The notes below the pieces were generated by a model, which made no database searches, was not told the origin of the DNA, and worked only from the letters and a program-made list of their open reading frames with translations. DNA of 64,000 bases, from positions 7,794,001 to 7,858,000 of the forward strand of contig NZ_CP064689.1 of NCBI RefSeq assembly GCF_023100945.1, in the 5' to 3' direction. Both the position numbers and the translations under genes were made by a program. Shown here piece after piece: positions 7,640 through 17,200 of this stretch. This DNA comes from Bradyrhizobium sp. 200. GTDB taxonomy: Bacteria > Pseudomonadota > Alphaproteobacteria > Rhizobiales > Xanthobacteraceae. The first letter of the stretch is position 1. The number at the start of each line of letters is the position of its first letter.

Positions 7640-7760
7640 TGGAAGCGTAGCGGAGGGCCGAAGCGCCAGCGGAGGATGGCGAAGGCCGGCTATTTTGCTT
7701 CGCGATGCAAAGGCCCGAAGGGCCGGCGGAAAATAGCCGGACGCAGCCATTGCCGGCCCG
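7640..7760 (-). ncRNA. Structured leader element 2 (upstream of DUF2493)
   Basis: The 11-bp arms CCGGCTATTTT (7686-7696) and AAAATAGCCGG (7730-7740) enclose two hairpins, TGC-TTCGCGA-TGCA-type and GGCCC-GAAG-GGCC, and an outer helix ATGGC/GCCAT. The layout equals that of the element at 5545-5635 although the stem sequences differ completely, which suggests compensatory change. Both share the flank AGCGGAGGA and a following segment like ATCGCCANCGANGGCCGCG. The remainder of 7556-7866 has no convincing gene. Confidence 0.5.
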
Positions 7761-7866
7761 TTCCGCTTGCCGTCCGATCGCCCTCTAGAAGGCCGAGGTC
7801 GCGCGCCTCCTTCGGCATTGGGACCGCCGCGACCGAGCTGCCGGCGTCGAGGAAAGCCAAACGCGC

Positions 7867-8928
7867 CTATGCGACAGCGGCCGACAAGAGAAGGAAGCGG
7901 GAGACGTCTTCTGGTACGAGTTGCATCCGCAACGCCGCGCGGAGGGCGTCGAGGCCGAAGATGTGCAAATCTTCGTTGAAGTCACCAAGGCGGGGTGACA
8001 ACGTGATCGCTTCGATGCCGGCGGCTTCTGCGCGCTGCGTCAGGATCGCCCGAACCGTGTCTCCGGCAGCATCGGCGTCGCGTGCGATATAGACCCGGCG
8101 CAAACTCGACGACAGCAGCATGGCCGAGAGGTGATTGGCTGAAAGCGCAGCGGCCATTGGCAGGGTCGGAAGCACACAGCGTAGCGACAGCATCGTCTCG
8201 ATGCCCTCGCCCGCGACAAGCACGTCGTCGTCAGCCACACCGAAGCGAACAGCGTTGCCGAGCAGGTCGCCCATGGCTCGTCGCGGTGTGTCGATCGGTG
8301 CCTTGCCGAGCCGGACCCGATCAAAGCCGTCCGGATCGAGCCAGGTGCGGTGCACGCCCGTGATCCTGCCGTCGAGGTCGGTGACGCCAGCGATCATCGC
8401 CGGCCAGGTCTCTGTCGGTAAGTGCTCGTCAGGCCGGTAATAGCAGCGCGGATGGAACCGGAGGCCGCCACCGTGATACACGTGGGTTATTCCGCGACGC
8501 TGCAAATAGGTCTCAACGACTGTGCCTTCAATCGGACCTGAGATCGCAAACAGCCGTCTTGCGGCCTCTTGTGATCCGGCCGCTACGATGGGGCGAGTCG
8601 GTTTGGCGACGCGTTCCGGTTCAGCGCGGGGCAGCTTGAGAAAGCGTCTTGCCTCCTCGGCGACGGCGCGGAAGTCGCGAAGCGCAAGGCTTTCCCTGAT
8701 GATGTCGAGGAGATCGCCATGCTCGCCGGTTGCGGCATCCGTCCATTTGCCAGCGGGTCCCTTCGGTGAGTCCTGGAGCCGCACGAACATCGAGCGGCCC
8801 GGCGTATTGTGCACGTCGCCAACCAGCCAGTACCGCCCTTGGCGCTTGCCATTCGAGAGGTAGTGACGGCACACCGCTTCGGCGTCGCGCGCGAGGCGGT
8901 GTGCCAGTTCGGAGGCGTCCCGGGCCAT
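7867..8928 (-). CDS. Toprim domain protein (primase-like)
   Basis: A 353-residue protein. The N-terminal half resembles the DUF7146/CHC2-like region of plasmid primases (YWLVGDVHNTPGRSMFVRL, WTDAATGEHGDLLDII). The C-terminal half is a Toprim domain with the acidic VAGEGIETMLSL motif and YIARDADAAGD. It probably primes or assists ICE DNA synthesis after transfer. ATG 8928 overlaps the helicase stop as ATGA, so the two are coupled; GTG 8931 is an alternative. It forms a two-gene unit with the strawberry-notch helicase. Confidence 0.83.
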   Translation of the reverse strand: MARDASELAHRLARDAEAVCRHYLSNGKRQGRYWLVGDVHNTPGRSMFVRLQDSPKGPAGKWTDAATGEHGDLLDIIRESLALRDFRAVAEEARRFLKLPRAEPERVAKPTRPIVAAGSQEAARRLFAISGPIEGTVVETYLQRRGITHVYHGGGLRFHPRCYYRPDEHLPTETWPAMIAGVTDLDGRITGVHRTWLDPDGFDRVRLGKAPIDTPRRAMGDLLGNAVRFGVADDDVLVAGEGIETMLSLRCVLPTLPMAAALSANHLSAMLLSSSLRRVYIARDADAAGDTVRAILTQRAEAAGIEAITLSPRLGDFNEDLHIFGLDALRAALRMQLVPEDVSRFLLLSAAVA

Positions 8929-11900
8929 CACGCGACCTCCCGTTCGGTGATGCGCTCGATTGCATAGCGGTCGAGCATCTTCGCCAGGACTTCGATACCA
9001 TCAGCGTCAGTTGGCACGAACATGCGCAGCTTCCAGGAGATGATCTCCCCAAAAAGGCCGTAAGCGCGCAACCGGTCGCGCATTGTGTCGTTGAACCCGG
9101 ACAGCTCGATGCGGTACGCGCCCATCACCCGCACGCGTCGGAGTTGGAGGCCTTCGGCGAGGTCGAGGACTGTCCGGCCCTCCATCAGCGCGGCAAAGGC
9201 AGTGTCGGTTCCGAGCTTGGGTGCGTCGGCAGCAAGGACATTCGCGACCCAGGCGGCTGAGACCTTGCGGCCGATGACGCGCTCGCCGGCATCGGTCTGC
9301 AAGCGATAGACGCGCGTTGACTCGTTCGGCAGCCGCTTCCAGATCGGCAGCAACAGGCCGGCAACGACGTGGATTGTACTTTCCGAGAACTCAGGGATGT
9401 CCGCAAGCTCTGCCTGCCAAGCCGCGGCGAAGCGTTCACGATTGGCTTCTACCCAACGGCTTTCCGCCATCATGTTCAGCGAGACGGTGTGCTGCTCCAT
9501 CGGTCGGATCAAGCGGACGCGCCGCTCGATTTCGCCGTCATCCAGCATGAAGCTCGGGGCTGGGACCTGCACGGCGGCTCGTCCCGAGCGCTCATTGATC
9601 AACAGGACGGCACGACAATCGGAAAGACGACCAAGAGCATCATCCAGGCTCACAGGATGATTGCGCTGGCGCTGAGTAATCGTGAAGAGTCGGGTCTCGG
9701 CACCGGTTGACGGGTGAACATAGATTGTCCGCCGGTCGGTGACGACAAAACTCTCAGCGCGGAGCGTTTCCAATCCGACGTCATAGGTGCCTGACGCGAC
9801 GGCGCCCTCGAAGCGAGCGGACAATAACTGCTCGAAGGCTGTGAAGAGAATGTTCTGCAATTCGATGGTAAGGGCGAGCAGCCTGTTCAGGAAGGTCGTG
9901 ATCGGCGGCAGTTCGTCCTTGAGCCCGTTGGTATCGGTGAGCTTCAAGCCGGTTGCGTCCTCAAACCTCTCGAGCGAGCATCCCTCAACCTTGCCGCGCG
10001 CCAGCAGCATGTAGAGCTGACGCAACGCATCGCGGCCATACTGGCTTTCGAGATTGTCCTCGGGTCGAAACAGACCCTGCCCTCCGGTCTGGCGCTGACC
10101 TCGGGTGATAGCGCCTAACGTGTCGAGGCGGCGAGCGATCGTGGAGAGGAAGCGCTTCTCGGCCTTGACGTCTGTCGCGATCGGCCGAAACAGCGGCGGC
10201 TGCGCCTGGTTGGTCCGGTTCGTGCGGCCGAGGCCCTGGATGGCGGCATCCGCCTTCCAGCCGGGTTCGAGCAGGTAATGAACACGCAACCTGCGATTCC
10301 GCGCCGACAACTCGGCATGGTAGCTCCTACCTGTACCGCCCGCGTCGGAGAAGACGAGGATATGCTTGGCGTCATCCATGAATGCCGAGGTCTCGGCGAG
10401 GTTCGCCGATGCAGCGCGGTTCTCAACGATCAGGCGCTCGCCTTTGCGGATGACGCGGCGGGAGCGGCCGGTTACTTCGGCGACCATGTCCGTCCCAAAT
10501 CGCTGAACGATCTGGTCGAGGGCGCCGGGCACCGGCGACAGCGATGCAAGCTTCTCGATGAGGTGGTCGCGGCGTGCGACCGCCTCGCGGCTTTCGACCG
10601 GCTGGCCGTCGCGATAGACGGGCCGGGAGCAAAGATTTCCTTCCGAGTCCGTGAAGGGCTCGTAGAGCTGAACCGGGAAGGAATGGGCAAGATAGTCGAG
10701 GACATATTCGCGCGGGGTAATGTCAACCTGAACATCTCCCCACTCCTCGGTCGGGATCTCGGCGAGCCGGCGCTCCATCAGCGCCTCACCCGTCGAGACG
10801 ATCTGGATGACGGCAGCGTGGCCACTATCAAGATCACGCTCGATCGAGCGGATCAGCGACGGCGTTTTCATCGACGTCAAAAGATGGCCGAAGAAACGCT
10901 GCTTGGCGCTTTCAAAGGCGGATCGGGCCGCGGACTTTGCCTGTCCATTCAGCGTACCGGTGTCGCCCGTGATGTTGGCGGCCCGCATCGCCGCCTCGAG
11001 GTTGTTATGGATGATGCTGAATGCGCCGGCGTAGGCATCGTAGATGCCGACCTGCTTGGGCGCGAGCTGGTGCTCGACGAGTTCGTATTCGACACCCTCG
11101 TAGGACAGCGAGCGAGCGGCGTAGAGACCAAGCGCCTTGAGGTCGCGCGCCAGCACTTCCATCGCTGCAACCCCGCCCTCCTCGATCGCCTCGACAAACT
11201 CGGCCTGGGTCGCGAATGGAAAATCTTCGCCGCCCCATAGTCCGAGCCGCTGGGCATAGGCGAGGTTACGCACCGTGGTGGCGCCAGTCGCGGAGACGTA
11301 GACCACGCGGGCATTCGGCAAGGCATGCTGAAGCCTCAGGCCGGCACGCCCCTGCTGAGAGGCTGCCTGGTCACCGCGCTCGCCCCTGCCACCAACCGCA
11401 TTCTGCATGGCGTGGCTCTCGTCGAAGACGATCACTCCGTCGAAATCGGAGCCCAACCATTCGACGATCTGCCGCACGCGCGAAAGTTTCTCGCCGCGCT
11501 CGTCGGTGCGCAGCGTGGCGTAGGTGGTAAATAGGATGCCTTCCGTGAGCCGGATTGGCGTGCCCTGCCGGAAACGTGAAAGCGGAGTAACGAGCAGCCG
11601 CTCCATGCCGAGCGCCGACCAGTCGCGTTGCGCATCTTCGATCAGCTTGTCGGACTTGCTGATCCACACCGCTCGACGGCGGCCCTTGAGCCAATTGTCG
11701 AGCAGGATGCCGGCGACCTGCCGGCCCTTCCCCGCACCAGTGCCATCGCCCAAGAACCAGCCGCGGCGAAAGCGAACGGTATTTTCTGCGTCGTCGCGCG
11801 CGGCGGCCACGACGTCAAAAGTCGCATCGACCGTCCAGGTGCCTGCGAGAAATGCGGAATGCGCCTCGCCGGCGTAGATGATGCTCTCGAGCTGGGCGTC

Positions 11901-13262
11901 GGACAGGATACCATCCGATACGACGTTGGCCGGCAAATGCGGCCGATAGGACGGCTTCGGCGGTGCGACGGAAGCCATCGCGGCGGACTGCACGAGTTTT
12001 GTAGGATGTGGCTGTGCGCCCGGAATGCGGATCGACTGCAGCGTGTAAGTCTCATAGAGCGCATCGGTGATACTGCTGCCATCCGTGGGCGTCCAATCCA
12101 CCGGGTCGTAGGCGACTTCCGTCGCCACCGGATCAATTGCCGGCACGGCTGCAGCCGACTGGCGGTTGGCGGCGTAGGCGCGGACAGTTCGAGGCGCGGC
12201 GGGGTCGGCAATTGGCGGCACCACGCCAGCCGCCATGCCGGCAATTGGCCGACGTGGCGGCACATGCTCTAGGACCCAGCCGAGCAAAGTCGGCAGGTCG
12301 GGCGCAATGCCCGGGGATACCGGAAATATCGCTACATCATCTGCCGGGACTCGATCGATAACGGTCAGACGGGTGTCGACGTTGGTGCCGTGCTTGGCAT
12401 AGACGGCGCCATCAATTGCCGCCGAGAATACGACACGGCCCTGTTCTTGCAGCCGCTTGAAGGAGCTGGTCCACGCAGGATTTTCAGGCGCGAGGTTTGC
12501 GCCTGTGATGGTGACCAGCCGTCCGCCTTCGGGAAGTCGAGCCAGGGCGGATCCGATGTGCCGTAGTGCCGCCTCTCGCATGGGACGATCGACATGGACC
12601 GCCGCCGAGAACGGCGGGTTCATCAGCACGACGCTCGGCACGATGCCGGCATCGAGGTGGTCATTGATGTGCGCGGCGTCAAACCGCGTTGCGGAGACGG
12701 CTGGAAAGAGCTGCGCGAGAATGCCAGCACGGCTCTCGGCAAACTCGTTGAGGACAAGAGAGGCACCATCAAGTTCAGCCAGGATGGCGAGAAGACCGGT
12801 GCCAGCCGAAGGTTCCAGAACGACGTCTGCAGGCGTGATCGCGGCCGCCCGGCTGGCGACAAATGCCAGTCCGATCGGCGTCGAGAATTGCTGGAGGGAT
12901 TCACTTTCCAGGGATCGGCATGTCTGAGTCGGAAGGAGTCTGGCGATCCTCATCAGCATCGGCAGCATGGCGGCTGGCGACGTCGCCTTGGCGCGCATGG
13001 CGGCGCTATACCGCCTTAGGAACAGGACGGTCGCCGCCTCGCAGGCGTCGTAGGCCGTCTTCCAGTTCCAGGCGCCGGTCGCATCGGAGGCGCCGAAGGC
13101 AGCCTCCATAGCGCCGCGCAGGACAGCGGCATCGATCCGACGGCTGCGCTCGAGATCGATCAAAAGCTGTCGCGCAGCCCTGACGACAGCAGAAGCGAAA
13201 ACAGCGGTGGCACGCATCGAGAGCAGCGCGGCCGCGGCGCCGCCGGCGAGAGATTCGGTCAT
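8928..13262 (-). CDS. Strawberry-notch-type helicase with N6-adenine methylase-like domain
   Basis: A giant 1444-residue protein. Residues about 150-260 form an N6-adenine methyltransferase-like fold (DVVLEPSAGTGLLAILAE; VLMNPPFSA as motif IV). Residues about 500-720 hold the SNO-type SF2 ATPase with Walker A GDGTGAGKGRQVAG and Walker B VIVFDESHAM. The C-terminal helicase lobe includes GLGRTNRTNQ with the arginine finger. Such fusions occur on large plasmids and ICEs and are thought to protect or remodel incoming DNA; no biochemical role is established. The gene is coupled to the Toprim gene. Confidence 0.85.
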   Translation of the reverse strand: MTESLAGGAAAALLSMRATAVFASAVVRAARQLLIDLERSRRIDAAVLRGAMEAAFGASDATGAWNWKTAYDACEAATVLFLRRYSAAMRAKATSPAAMLPMLMRIARLLPTQTCRSLESESLQQFSTPIGLAFVASRAAAITPADVVLEPSAGTGLLAILAELDGASLVLNEFAESRAGILAQLFPAVSATRFDAAHINDHLDAGIVPSVVLMNPPFSAAVHVDRPMREAALRHIGSALARLPEGGRLVTITGANLAPENPAWTSSFKRLQEQGRVVFSAAIDGAVYAKHGTNVDTRLTVIDRVPADDVAIFPVSPGIAPDLPTLLGWVLEHVPPRRPIAGMAAGVVPPIADPAAPRTVRAYAANRQSAAAVPAIDPVATEVAYDPVDWTPTDGSSITDALYETYTLQSIRIPGAQPHPTKLVQSAAMASVAPPKPSYRPHLPANVVSDGILSDAQLESIIYAGEAHSAFLAGTWTVDATFDVVAAARDDAENTVRFRRGWFLGDGTGAGKGRQVAGILLDNWLKGRRRAVWISKSDKLIEDAQRDWSALGMERLLVTPLSRFRQGTPIRLTEGILFTTYATLRTDERGEKLSRVRQIVEWLGSDFDGVIVFDESHAMQNAVGGRGERGDQAASQQGRAGLRLQHALPNARVVYVSATGATTVRNLAYAQRLGLWGGEDFPFATQAEFVEAIEEGGVAAMEVLARDLKALGLYAARSLSYEGVEYELVEHQLAPKQVGIYDAYAGAFSIIHNNLEAAMRAANITGDTGTLNGQAKSAARSAFESAKQRFFGHLLTSMKTPSLIRSIERDLDSGHAAVIQIVSTGEALMERRLAEIPTEEWGDVQVDITPREYVLDYLAHSFPVQLYEPFTDSEGNLCSRPVYRDGQPVESREAVARRDHLIEKLASLSPVPGALDQIVQRFGTDMVAEVTGRSRRVIRKGERLIVENRAASANLAETSAFMDDAKHILVFSDAGGTGRSYHAELSARNRRLRVHYLLEPGWKADAAIQGLGRTNRTNQAQPPLFRPIATDVKAEKRFLSTIARRLDTLGAITRGQRQTGGQGLFRPEDNLESQYGRDALRQLYMLLARGKVEGCSLERFEDATGLKLTDTNGLKDELPPITTFLNRLLALTIELQNILFTAFEQLLSARFEGAVASGTYDVGLETLRAESFVVTDRRTIYVHPSTGAETRLFTITQRQRNHPVSLDDALGRLSDCRAVLLINERSGRAAVQVPAPSFMLDDGEIERRVRLIRPMEQHTVSLNMMAESRWVEANRERFAAAWQAELADIPEFSESTIHVVAGLLLPIWKRLPNESTRVYRLQTDAGERVIGRKVSAAWVANVLAADAPKLGTDTAFAALMEGRTVLDLAEGLQLRRVRVMGAYRIELSGFNDTMRDRLRAYGLFGEIISWKLRMFVPTDADGIEVLAKMLDRYAIERITEREVA

Positions 13263-13380
13263 GGCAGGATTTCTCGGGAGAGCGGGAATGGGCTGAACCG
13301 CCTGGCGCTCTCCTTAAGACCGCGGCGATTCAAACCCTTCCCGGCCCGGCTCTCCCTCTTCGGCCTTCACCAATAAAAAT

Positions 13381-13407
13381 GGGGACCGGCGCTGGACACC
13401 GGTCCCC
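13381..13407 (-). terminator. Rho-independent terminator after parB-like gene
   Basis: A 9-bp stem, GGGGACCGG / CCGGTCCCC, with a 9-base loop. On the minus strand it is followed by ATTTTTATT. It lies 45 bp past the stop of the ParB-like gene. Confidence 0.82.
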
Positions 13408-13451
13408 AGACAACCGCGGGTACGGCCACAGCCCGTCCCCGCTGTATGACT

Positions 13452-15566
13452 TCACTCAGCCGCGTCGAGCTGTTGCGGATCGTCGTCGCCGACGTCCTCC
13501 CGATCCTCGTCGTCGGCGAGAAATTCTGGCAGTGGGCCTGCTTCGCCTTCCTCCTCCGATGGAGCCGCGGTGGCGTCGACCAGACGTAGCGGCTCCGGCA
13601 ACCAGCCAGAACCATCGAGAAGGCGCTCGGCCTCCTTGGCCATGTCGGCCTTCTTCAGGTGGTCGATCAATTGAGCGGAGGACTCGCCTCTTGCCTCCCG
13701 AACTGCCTCCAGAATGCGGGGTTTGGTAACCCGGCCGAGATAGTTGTCGACCGTGGGTCTCCAGCCAGCCTGGACCATGTCGAGGCCGACCGCGCGGGCC
13801 AGCACGTCGGCCTGGTCGAGCCGCGTGCGGACGCCACGAGCAGAGACGCGACCCTGGTTGTAGCGGTTGGCCGGCTCAAAGAGGGCGTTAACCGCAAATG
13901 ACGCACAATGAGCGAACAGGGACGCTTGCGCACCGCCATCGAGAGCTGTGAGCGCATCCCACAGATCTTTCTCGCTCTTCGGCAGACGTGCTTTCCAGGA
14001 TTCATGCCGCGCCTCGACGGCCTTCGCGGACGCGCTTTCCCTCAGCCCAGGGGCTTGAGCGGGAAAGGTCGGCGTGTGAAGCCCGATCTCAAGACAACTG
14101 CCTGACGAACCGAACCGATAAAAGGCCGTCAGCACGAAGTTGTGCAACACCGCCTGGAATGCGATTGCAGGATTTTCTGCCAGCGCATCCCGCAATGCCA
14201 GCGTACGATGCGCCGTCAACTCGGTGATGAGACGATCCGGCAGAGGCTTGGCCGCGTCCTCCTCACCTTCTTCGGCATCGATCGGGTTACCCGCGACTGC
14301 GATCACCGTACGCTGGACGGAAGTGTTGGCCTCCTGCCCTCCGGTCGATGACGGATCGGCGCCCTGCTCGACATCAGGATCGGCGGCCGGCACGTCGTCC
14401 TCCGGCCGGACGTAACCCCGGTCAACTGAGAGACGTCCTTCGGAATCGATGCTGATGAACACACCAGCTCGGGCGATCTCCGTCGGATCATAGAGAATCG
14501 GCCGGTCTTCGAATGCCATCAAAGCCTGCTCGATTTCGCCGAGACGCTGATCGACCTCGTCGGGCAATTCGTCGGCATCCTGGTAATCGGATTCAAGCTT
14601 GGCCTGCTCGGCGTTGAGGGCATCGATGGTGGCCTGCTCTTCGGTGGTGAGGTCGGCAGGCTTGCCGTCCAGCTCACGCAAGCCGGTCGCGTGACCGTAG
14701 GGAAAATCTACGGCGACCGAGATCCATTTCCAGCCCTCCTTGGCGATCGTTTCGGCCTCGACTTTGAGCTTTTCCGTGACGAGCCGATCAAGCAACGGCA
14801 CATCCTGCAACCATCCGCCATCGTCGTGCGCGAACAGATCCCGCATCACGGCGCCGCCGGCCTGCTCGTAGGCATCCAGTCCGATGAACTGGGCGCGACG
14901 GTCGGAAACGCGCACGGTGTTCTCCGTCAGCATCCTCCGAATCTGATATGGCTCGTCGTTGCCGGATCTGTTGACGTTGTCCCAGACCTGCTCCTGACGC
15001 GCCTGGTCGGCCGTGACCGAGAAGGCCATCAACTGTTCGAGTGTCATACCATCGTCGGCATAGATGTCGTGCAACTTCGGCGACACTGACGCCAGACGAA
15101 GGCGCTGCTTGACGATCGCCGGCGAGACGAAGTGCCGCGCGGCGATATCCTCTTCACTCATGCCACCGTCATGCAGCAGCTTGAACGCGCGGAACTGATC
15201 GAGGGGATGCAGTCCGACCCGCTCGTCATTCTCGGCGAGGGAATCGTCCTCGGCGATGCCGCCATCCCGGATAACGCAGGGGACAGGTTGCGTCTTCGCC
15301 ATACGCTTCTGCTTGACCAGCAGTTCGAGCGCGCGGTAGCGGCGTCCGCCGGCGGGCACCTCAAACATGCCGGTTTCGTTGCCCTCGGTATCGACGACCG
15401 CCCGGACATTCAGACTCTGTAGCAGGGTACGTTGCGCGATGCTCTCCGCCAGTTGCTCGATCGAGACGCCGGCTTTCACGCGGCGGACGTTGGACTGGCT
15501 GAGCACCAGTTTGTTGAAGGGAATGTCGCGGGAGGGACTGAGTTTGATTTTCTGAACGCTTGCCAT
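13452..15566 (-). CDS. ParB/RepB/Spo0J-like nuclease-domain protein
   Basis: A 704-residue protein. Residues about 15-110 form a ParB N-terminal domain (LSQSNVRR, PAGGRRYRALELL, CVIRDGG, ENDERVGLHPLDQFRAF). A helix-turn-helix follows (MSEEDIAARHFVSPAIVKQRLRLA split over two segments). The long C-terminal region is acidic and unique to the large ICE/plasmid form. It probably binds DNA for partition or regulation; no ParA is encoded nearby. ATG 15566 has a GGAG site and the usual MASVQKIKLSP start. It has its own terminator. Confidence 0.83.
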   Translation of the reverse strand: MASVQKIKLSPSRDIPFNKLVLSQSNVRRVKAGVSIEQLAESIAQRTLLQSLNVRAVVDTEGNETGMFEVPAGGRRYRALELLVKQKRMAKTQPVPCVIRDGGIAEDDSLAENDERVGLHPLDQFRAFKLLHDGGMSEEDIAARHFVSPAIVKQRLRLASVSPKLHDIYADDGMTLEQLMAFSVTADQARQEQVWDNVNRSGNDEPYQIRRMLTENTVRVSDRRAQFIGLDAYEQAGGAVMRDLFAHDDGGWLQDVPLLDRLVTEKLKVEAETIAKEGWKWISVAVDFPYGHATGLRELDGKPADLTTEEQATIDALNAEQAKLESDYQDADELPDEVDQRLGEIEQALMAFEDRPILYDPTEIARAGVFISIDSEGRLSVDRGYVRPEDDVPAADPDVEQGADPSSTGGQEANTSVQRTVIAVAGNPIDAEEGEEDAAKPLPDRLITELTAHRTLALRDALAENPAIAFQAVLHNFVLTAFYRFGSSGSCLEIGLHTPTFPAQAPGLRESASAKAVEARHESWKARLPKSEKDLWDALTALDGGAQASLFAHCASFAVNALFEPANRYNQGRVSARGVRTRLDQADVLARAVGLDMVQAGWRPTVDNYLGRVTKPRILEAVREARGESSAQLIDHLKKADMAKEAERLLDGSGWLPEPLRLVDATAAPSEEEGEAGPLPEFLADDEDREDVGDDDPQQLDAAE

Positions 15567-15568
15567 GT

Positions 15569-15698
15569 CGGATTCTCCACGACGGGCGGCCGAAAGACTC
15601 TCTCCCGGCCTCCTACCCGTCACAGACAAGCCGGCGCGCCTCTCACTCTCTGACGCGCAGCACCAACCGAGGACTGATACGGGCACGGCGTGCGGATC
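15569..15698 (-). repeat. Leader repeat upstream of parB-like gene
   Basis: About 130 bp resembling the leader upstream of ardC (16654-16771). Shared minus-strand features are GAGAGTGAGAG, a GC-rich spacer, ACGGGT, GGGAGAG and CCCGTCG/TGGAGAA just before the start codon. The leader of the helicase gene (13263-13375) contains a weaker version. It suggests shared transcriptional or translational control. Confidence 0.5.
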
Positions 15699-15700
15699 CG

Positions 15701-16651
15701 TCATGCAGCTTCCTCGCTGTCCACAACGACGGAATCGATCGCGGGCGGCAGAAAGCCGAGCAGGAAATCGGCGGCCTTCGATGCCGCGCTCGCCGCACGG
15801 ACGACGGCGCGATTATCCTCGCGCAGCACCTCCAGCCAGGAACCTATGTAGTCAGCGTGGCGCACAGTCGGCACGATACCGAGCGAGGCACAAACGAAGG
15901 CACCTGCCATTTCGGCGACCAGCTCTTCGCGCGCGTATGATTTTGAGCCGAACGAACCGGAGTGGTCGCGGTTGAGGCGGGATGCCTGGCCGGTCCAATG
16001 ACCGAGCTCGTGGAAAGCGGTTCGGTGCCAGTTGATCGGTTCGAAATAGGCGGCCGGCGGCGGCACCTGCACGAAATCGCCCGTCGTGTTGTAGTAGGCG
16101 CGCGCACCGCCGACGCGGAAATCCGCGCCGGTCGCCGCGATCAACGCCTCGGCTCGCGGCTCAATCTGGCCTGGTGGCGGCGGGACCGCCAAAGCACCGA
16201 CATCGTCGGGCAAGCCATCGCATTGATCCGTGTTAAAGACGGTAAAGCGCTTGAGAAACGGGATGGCACCCGGCTCCTCGCCGGCCTCCGCGGCGCGCCG
16301 ACGTTCGTCGTCTGGGGTGAAGCGATCGGCATAGACGACGGTCGTTCCCCGCTCGCCCTTTCTGACATGGCCGCCGAGCCCGAGTGCCTGGCGGAAGGTT
16401 AGCCAGCTCTGTCCGGAAAAGCCGTGCTCGATAACGGCACCCCATAGGATCAGCACGTTAATCCCGGAATATCCGCGCTGCGTCGACGCGTTGCGCGGCA
16501 TCGCGAGCGGCGCCTTGATCGCCGCCGTCCCCCAGGGCTGAACCCACGGAATACGGCCGGCCTCCAGCTCGGCTATGATCTTGTCGGTGATTTCGGTGTA
16601 AAGGCTCGTTCGGTCGTTGCCGGCACGAACTCGGGCGGCATGTCCAGACAT
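15701..16651 (-). CDS. ardC: ArdC-type antirestriction protein
   Basis: A 316-residue protein with an N-terminal ssDNA-binding domain (DUF1738: YTEITDKIIAELEAGRIPWV, WGAVIEHGFSGQSWLTFRQA) and a C-terminal zincin-like domain with HELGHW and a later Glu in REELVAEMAGAF. ArdC proteins protect incoming conjugative DNA from restriction in the recipient. The stop lies inside an upstream extension of the parB-like frame, but both genes keep separate leaders of the same type. Confidence 0.88.
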   Translation of the reverse strand: MSGHAARVRAGNDRTSLYTEITDKIIAELEAGRIPWVQPWGTAAIKAPLAMPRNASTQRGYSGINVLILWGAVIEHGFSGQSWLTFRQALGLGGHVRKGERGTTVVYADRFTPDDERRRAAEAGEEPGAIPFLKRFTVFNTDQCDGLPDDVGALAVPPPPGQIEPRAEALIAATGADFRVGGARAYYNTTGDFVQVPPPAAYFEPINWHRTAFHELGHWTGQASRLNRDHSGSFGSKSYAREELVAEMAGAFVCASLGIVPTVRHADYIGSWLEVLREDNRAVVRAASAASKAADFLLGFLPPAIDSVVVDSEEAA

Positions 16652-16653
16652 CG

Positions 16654-16771
16654 CGGTTCTCCGCGACGGGCGCCGGAGGCCTCTCCCCCGATCTTCAACC
16701 CGTCGCGTCGGACCCGGCCCGCACTCTCACTCTCCATGGCGGTGACGGGGACACGGACTGCGCATCCGCCG
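16654..16771 (-). repeat. Leader repeat upstream of ardC
   Basis: Partner of the repeat at 15569-15698, directly 5' of the ardC start on the minus strand. Shared blocks include GAGAGTGAGAG, GCGGGCCGGG and ACGGGTTGAAGATC with GGGGGAGAG. It contains no gene. Confidence 0.5.
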
Positions 16772-16776
16772 TAAAT

Positions 16777-16967
16777 GGAGGCCACTCCTGGCTTGAGATC
16801 AGGTGCGCGCGCTGCAAGACGCCGAGCGATGTCAACCTCGCGGCGATGAAGCAACCGCCGACCACCTTCGTGCGCGATCTCGCCAGTCGGCTGCGCTGCC
16901 GCAAATGCGGCAAGGCGGGCCGACGTCCCGCGACGACCCAATACAATTGGCTAGGCAGCCCGCCACC
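16777..16967 (+). pseudogene. Duplicated 3' fragment of the zinc-ribbon gene at 24758
   Basis: The plus-strand frame reads WLEIRCARCKTPSDVNLAAM then TFVRDLASRLRCRKCGKAG, nearly the same as residues about 85-145 of the protein at 24758-25207. The N-terminal part and start are missing. The nucleotide match runs about 190 bp in direct orientation to 24998-25192. It flanks the recombinase/NHEJ block on its left. Confidence 0.72.
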
Positions 16968-17034
16968 CGCGAACCGAAGACGGAGCACACCGTTAGCACG
17001 CGCGGAGTACGACTGGTCAACGCCGTCCCTTCGA

Positions 17035-17200
17035 CGCCGAAGCGTAGCGGAGGCAAGAGAGAAGGCAGCCGACGAAGGAGCAGTGATAGCGACGCGGGCA
17101 TGAAATGCCCGCGGGCACCGAGGCGACTGCAGTCGCGAGACCGGTTAACAAGGCACCCGCGTTCGGGGCAGTGATAGCGGCGCCGTCATGTAATGCCGGC
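17035..17200. repeat. Tandem hairpin units in a gene-free stretch
   Basis: GCAGTGATAGCG occurs at 17080-17091 and 17168-17179 (88 bp apart). Each is followed by a hairpin: GCGGGCAT-GAA-ATGCCCGC in the first and GCCGTCAT-GTA-ATGCCGGC in the second. The palindrome GCGACTGCAGTCGC lies between them. The left edge carries GAAGCGTAGCGGAGG, also found at structured leader 2. No credible gene is seen in 16968-17362. Confidence 0.5.

Noticed and set aside
9085..13111. Many 60-320 codon plus-strand frames opposite the SNO helicase
   Set aside because: High GC produces antisense frames; none has domain motifs or ribosome sites, and the minus frame is continuous with clear motifs.
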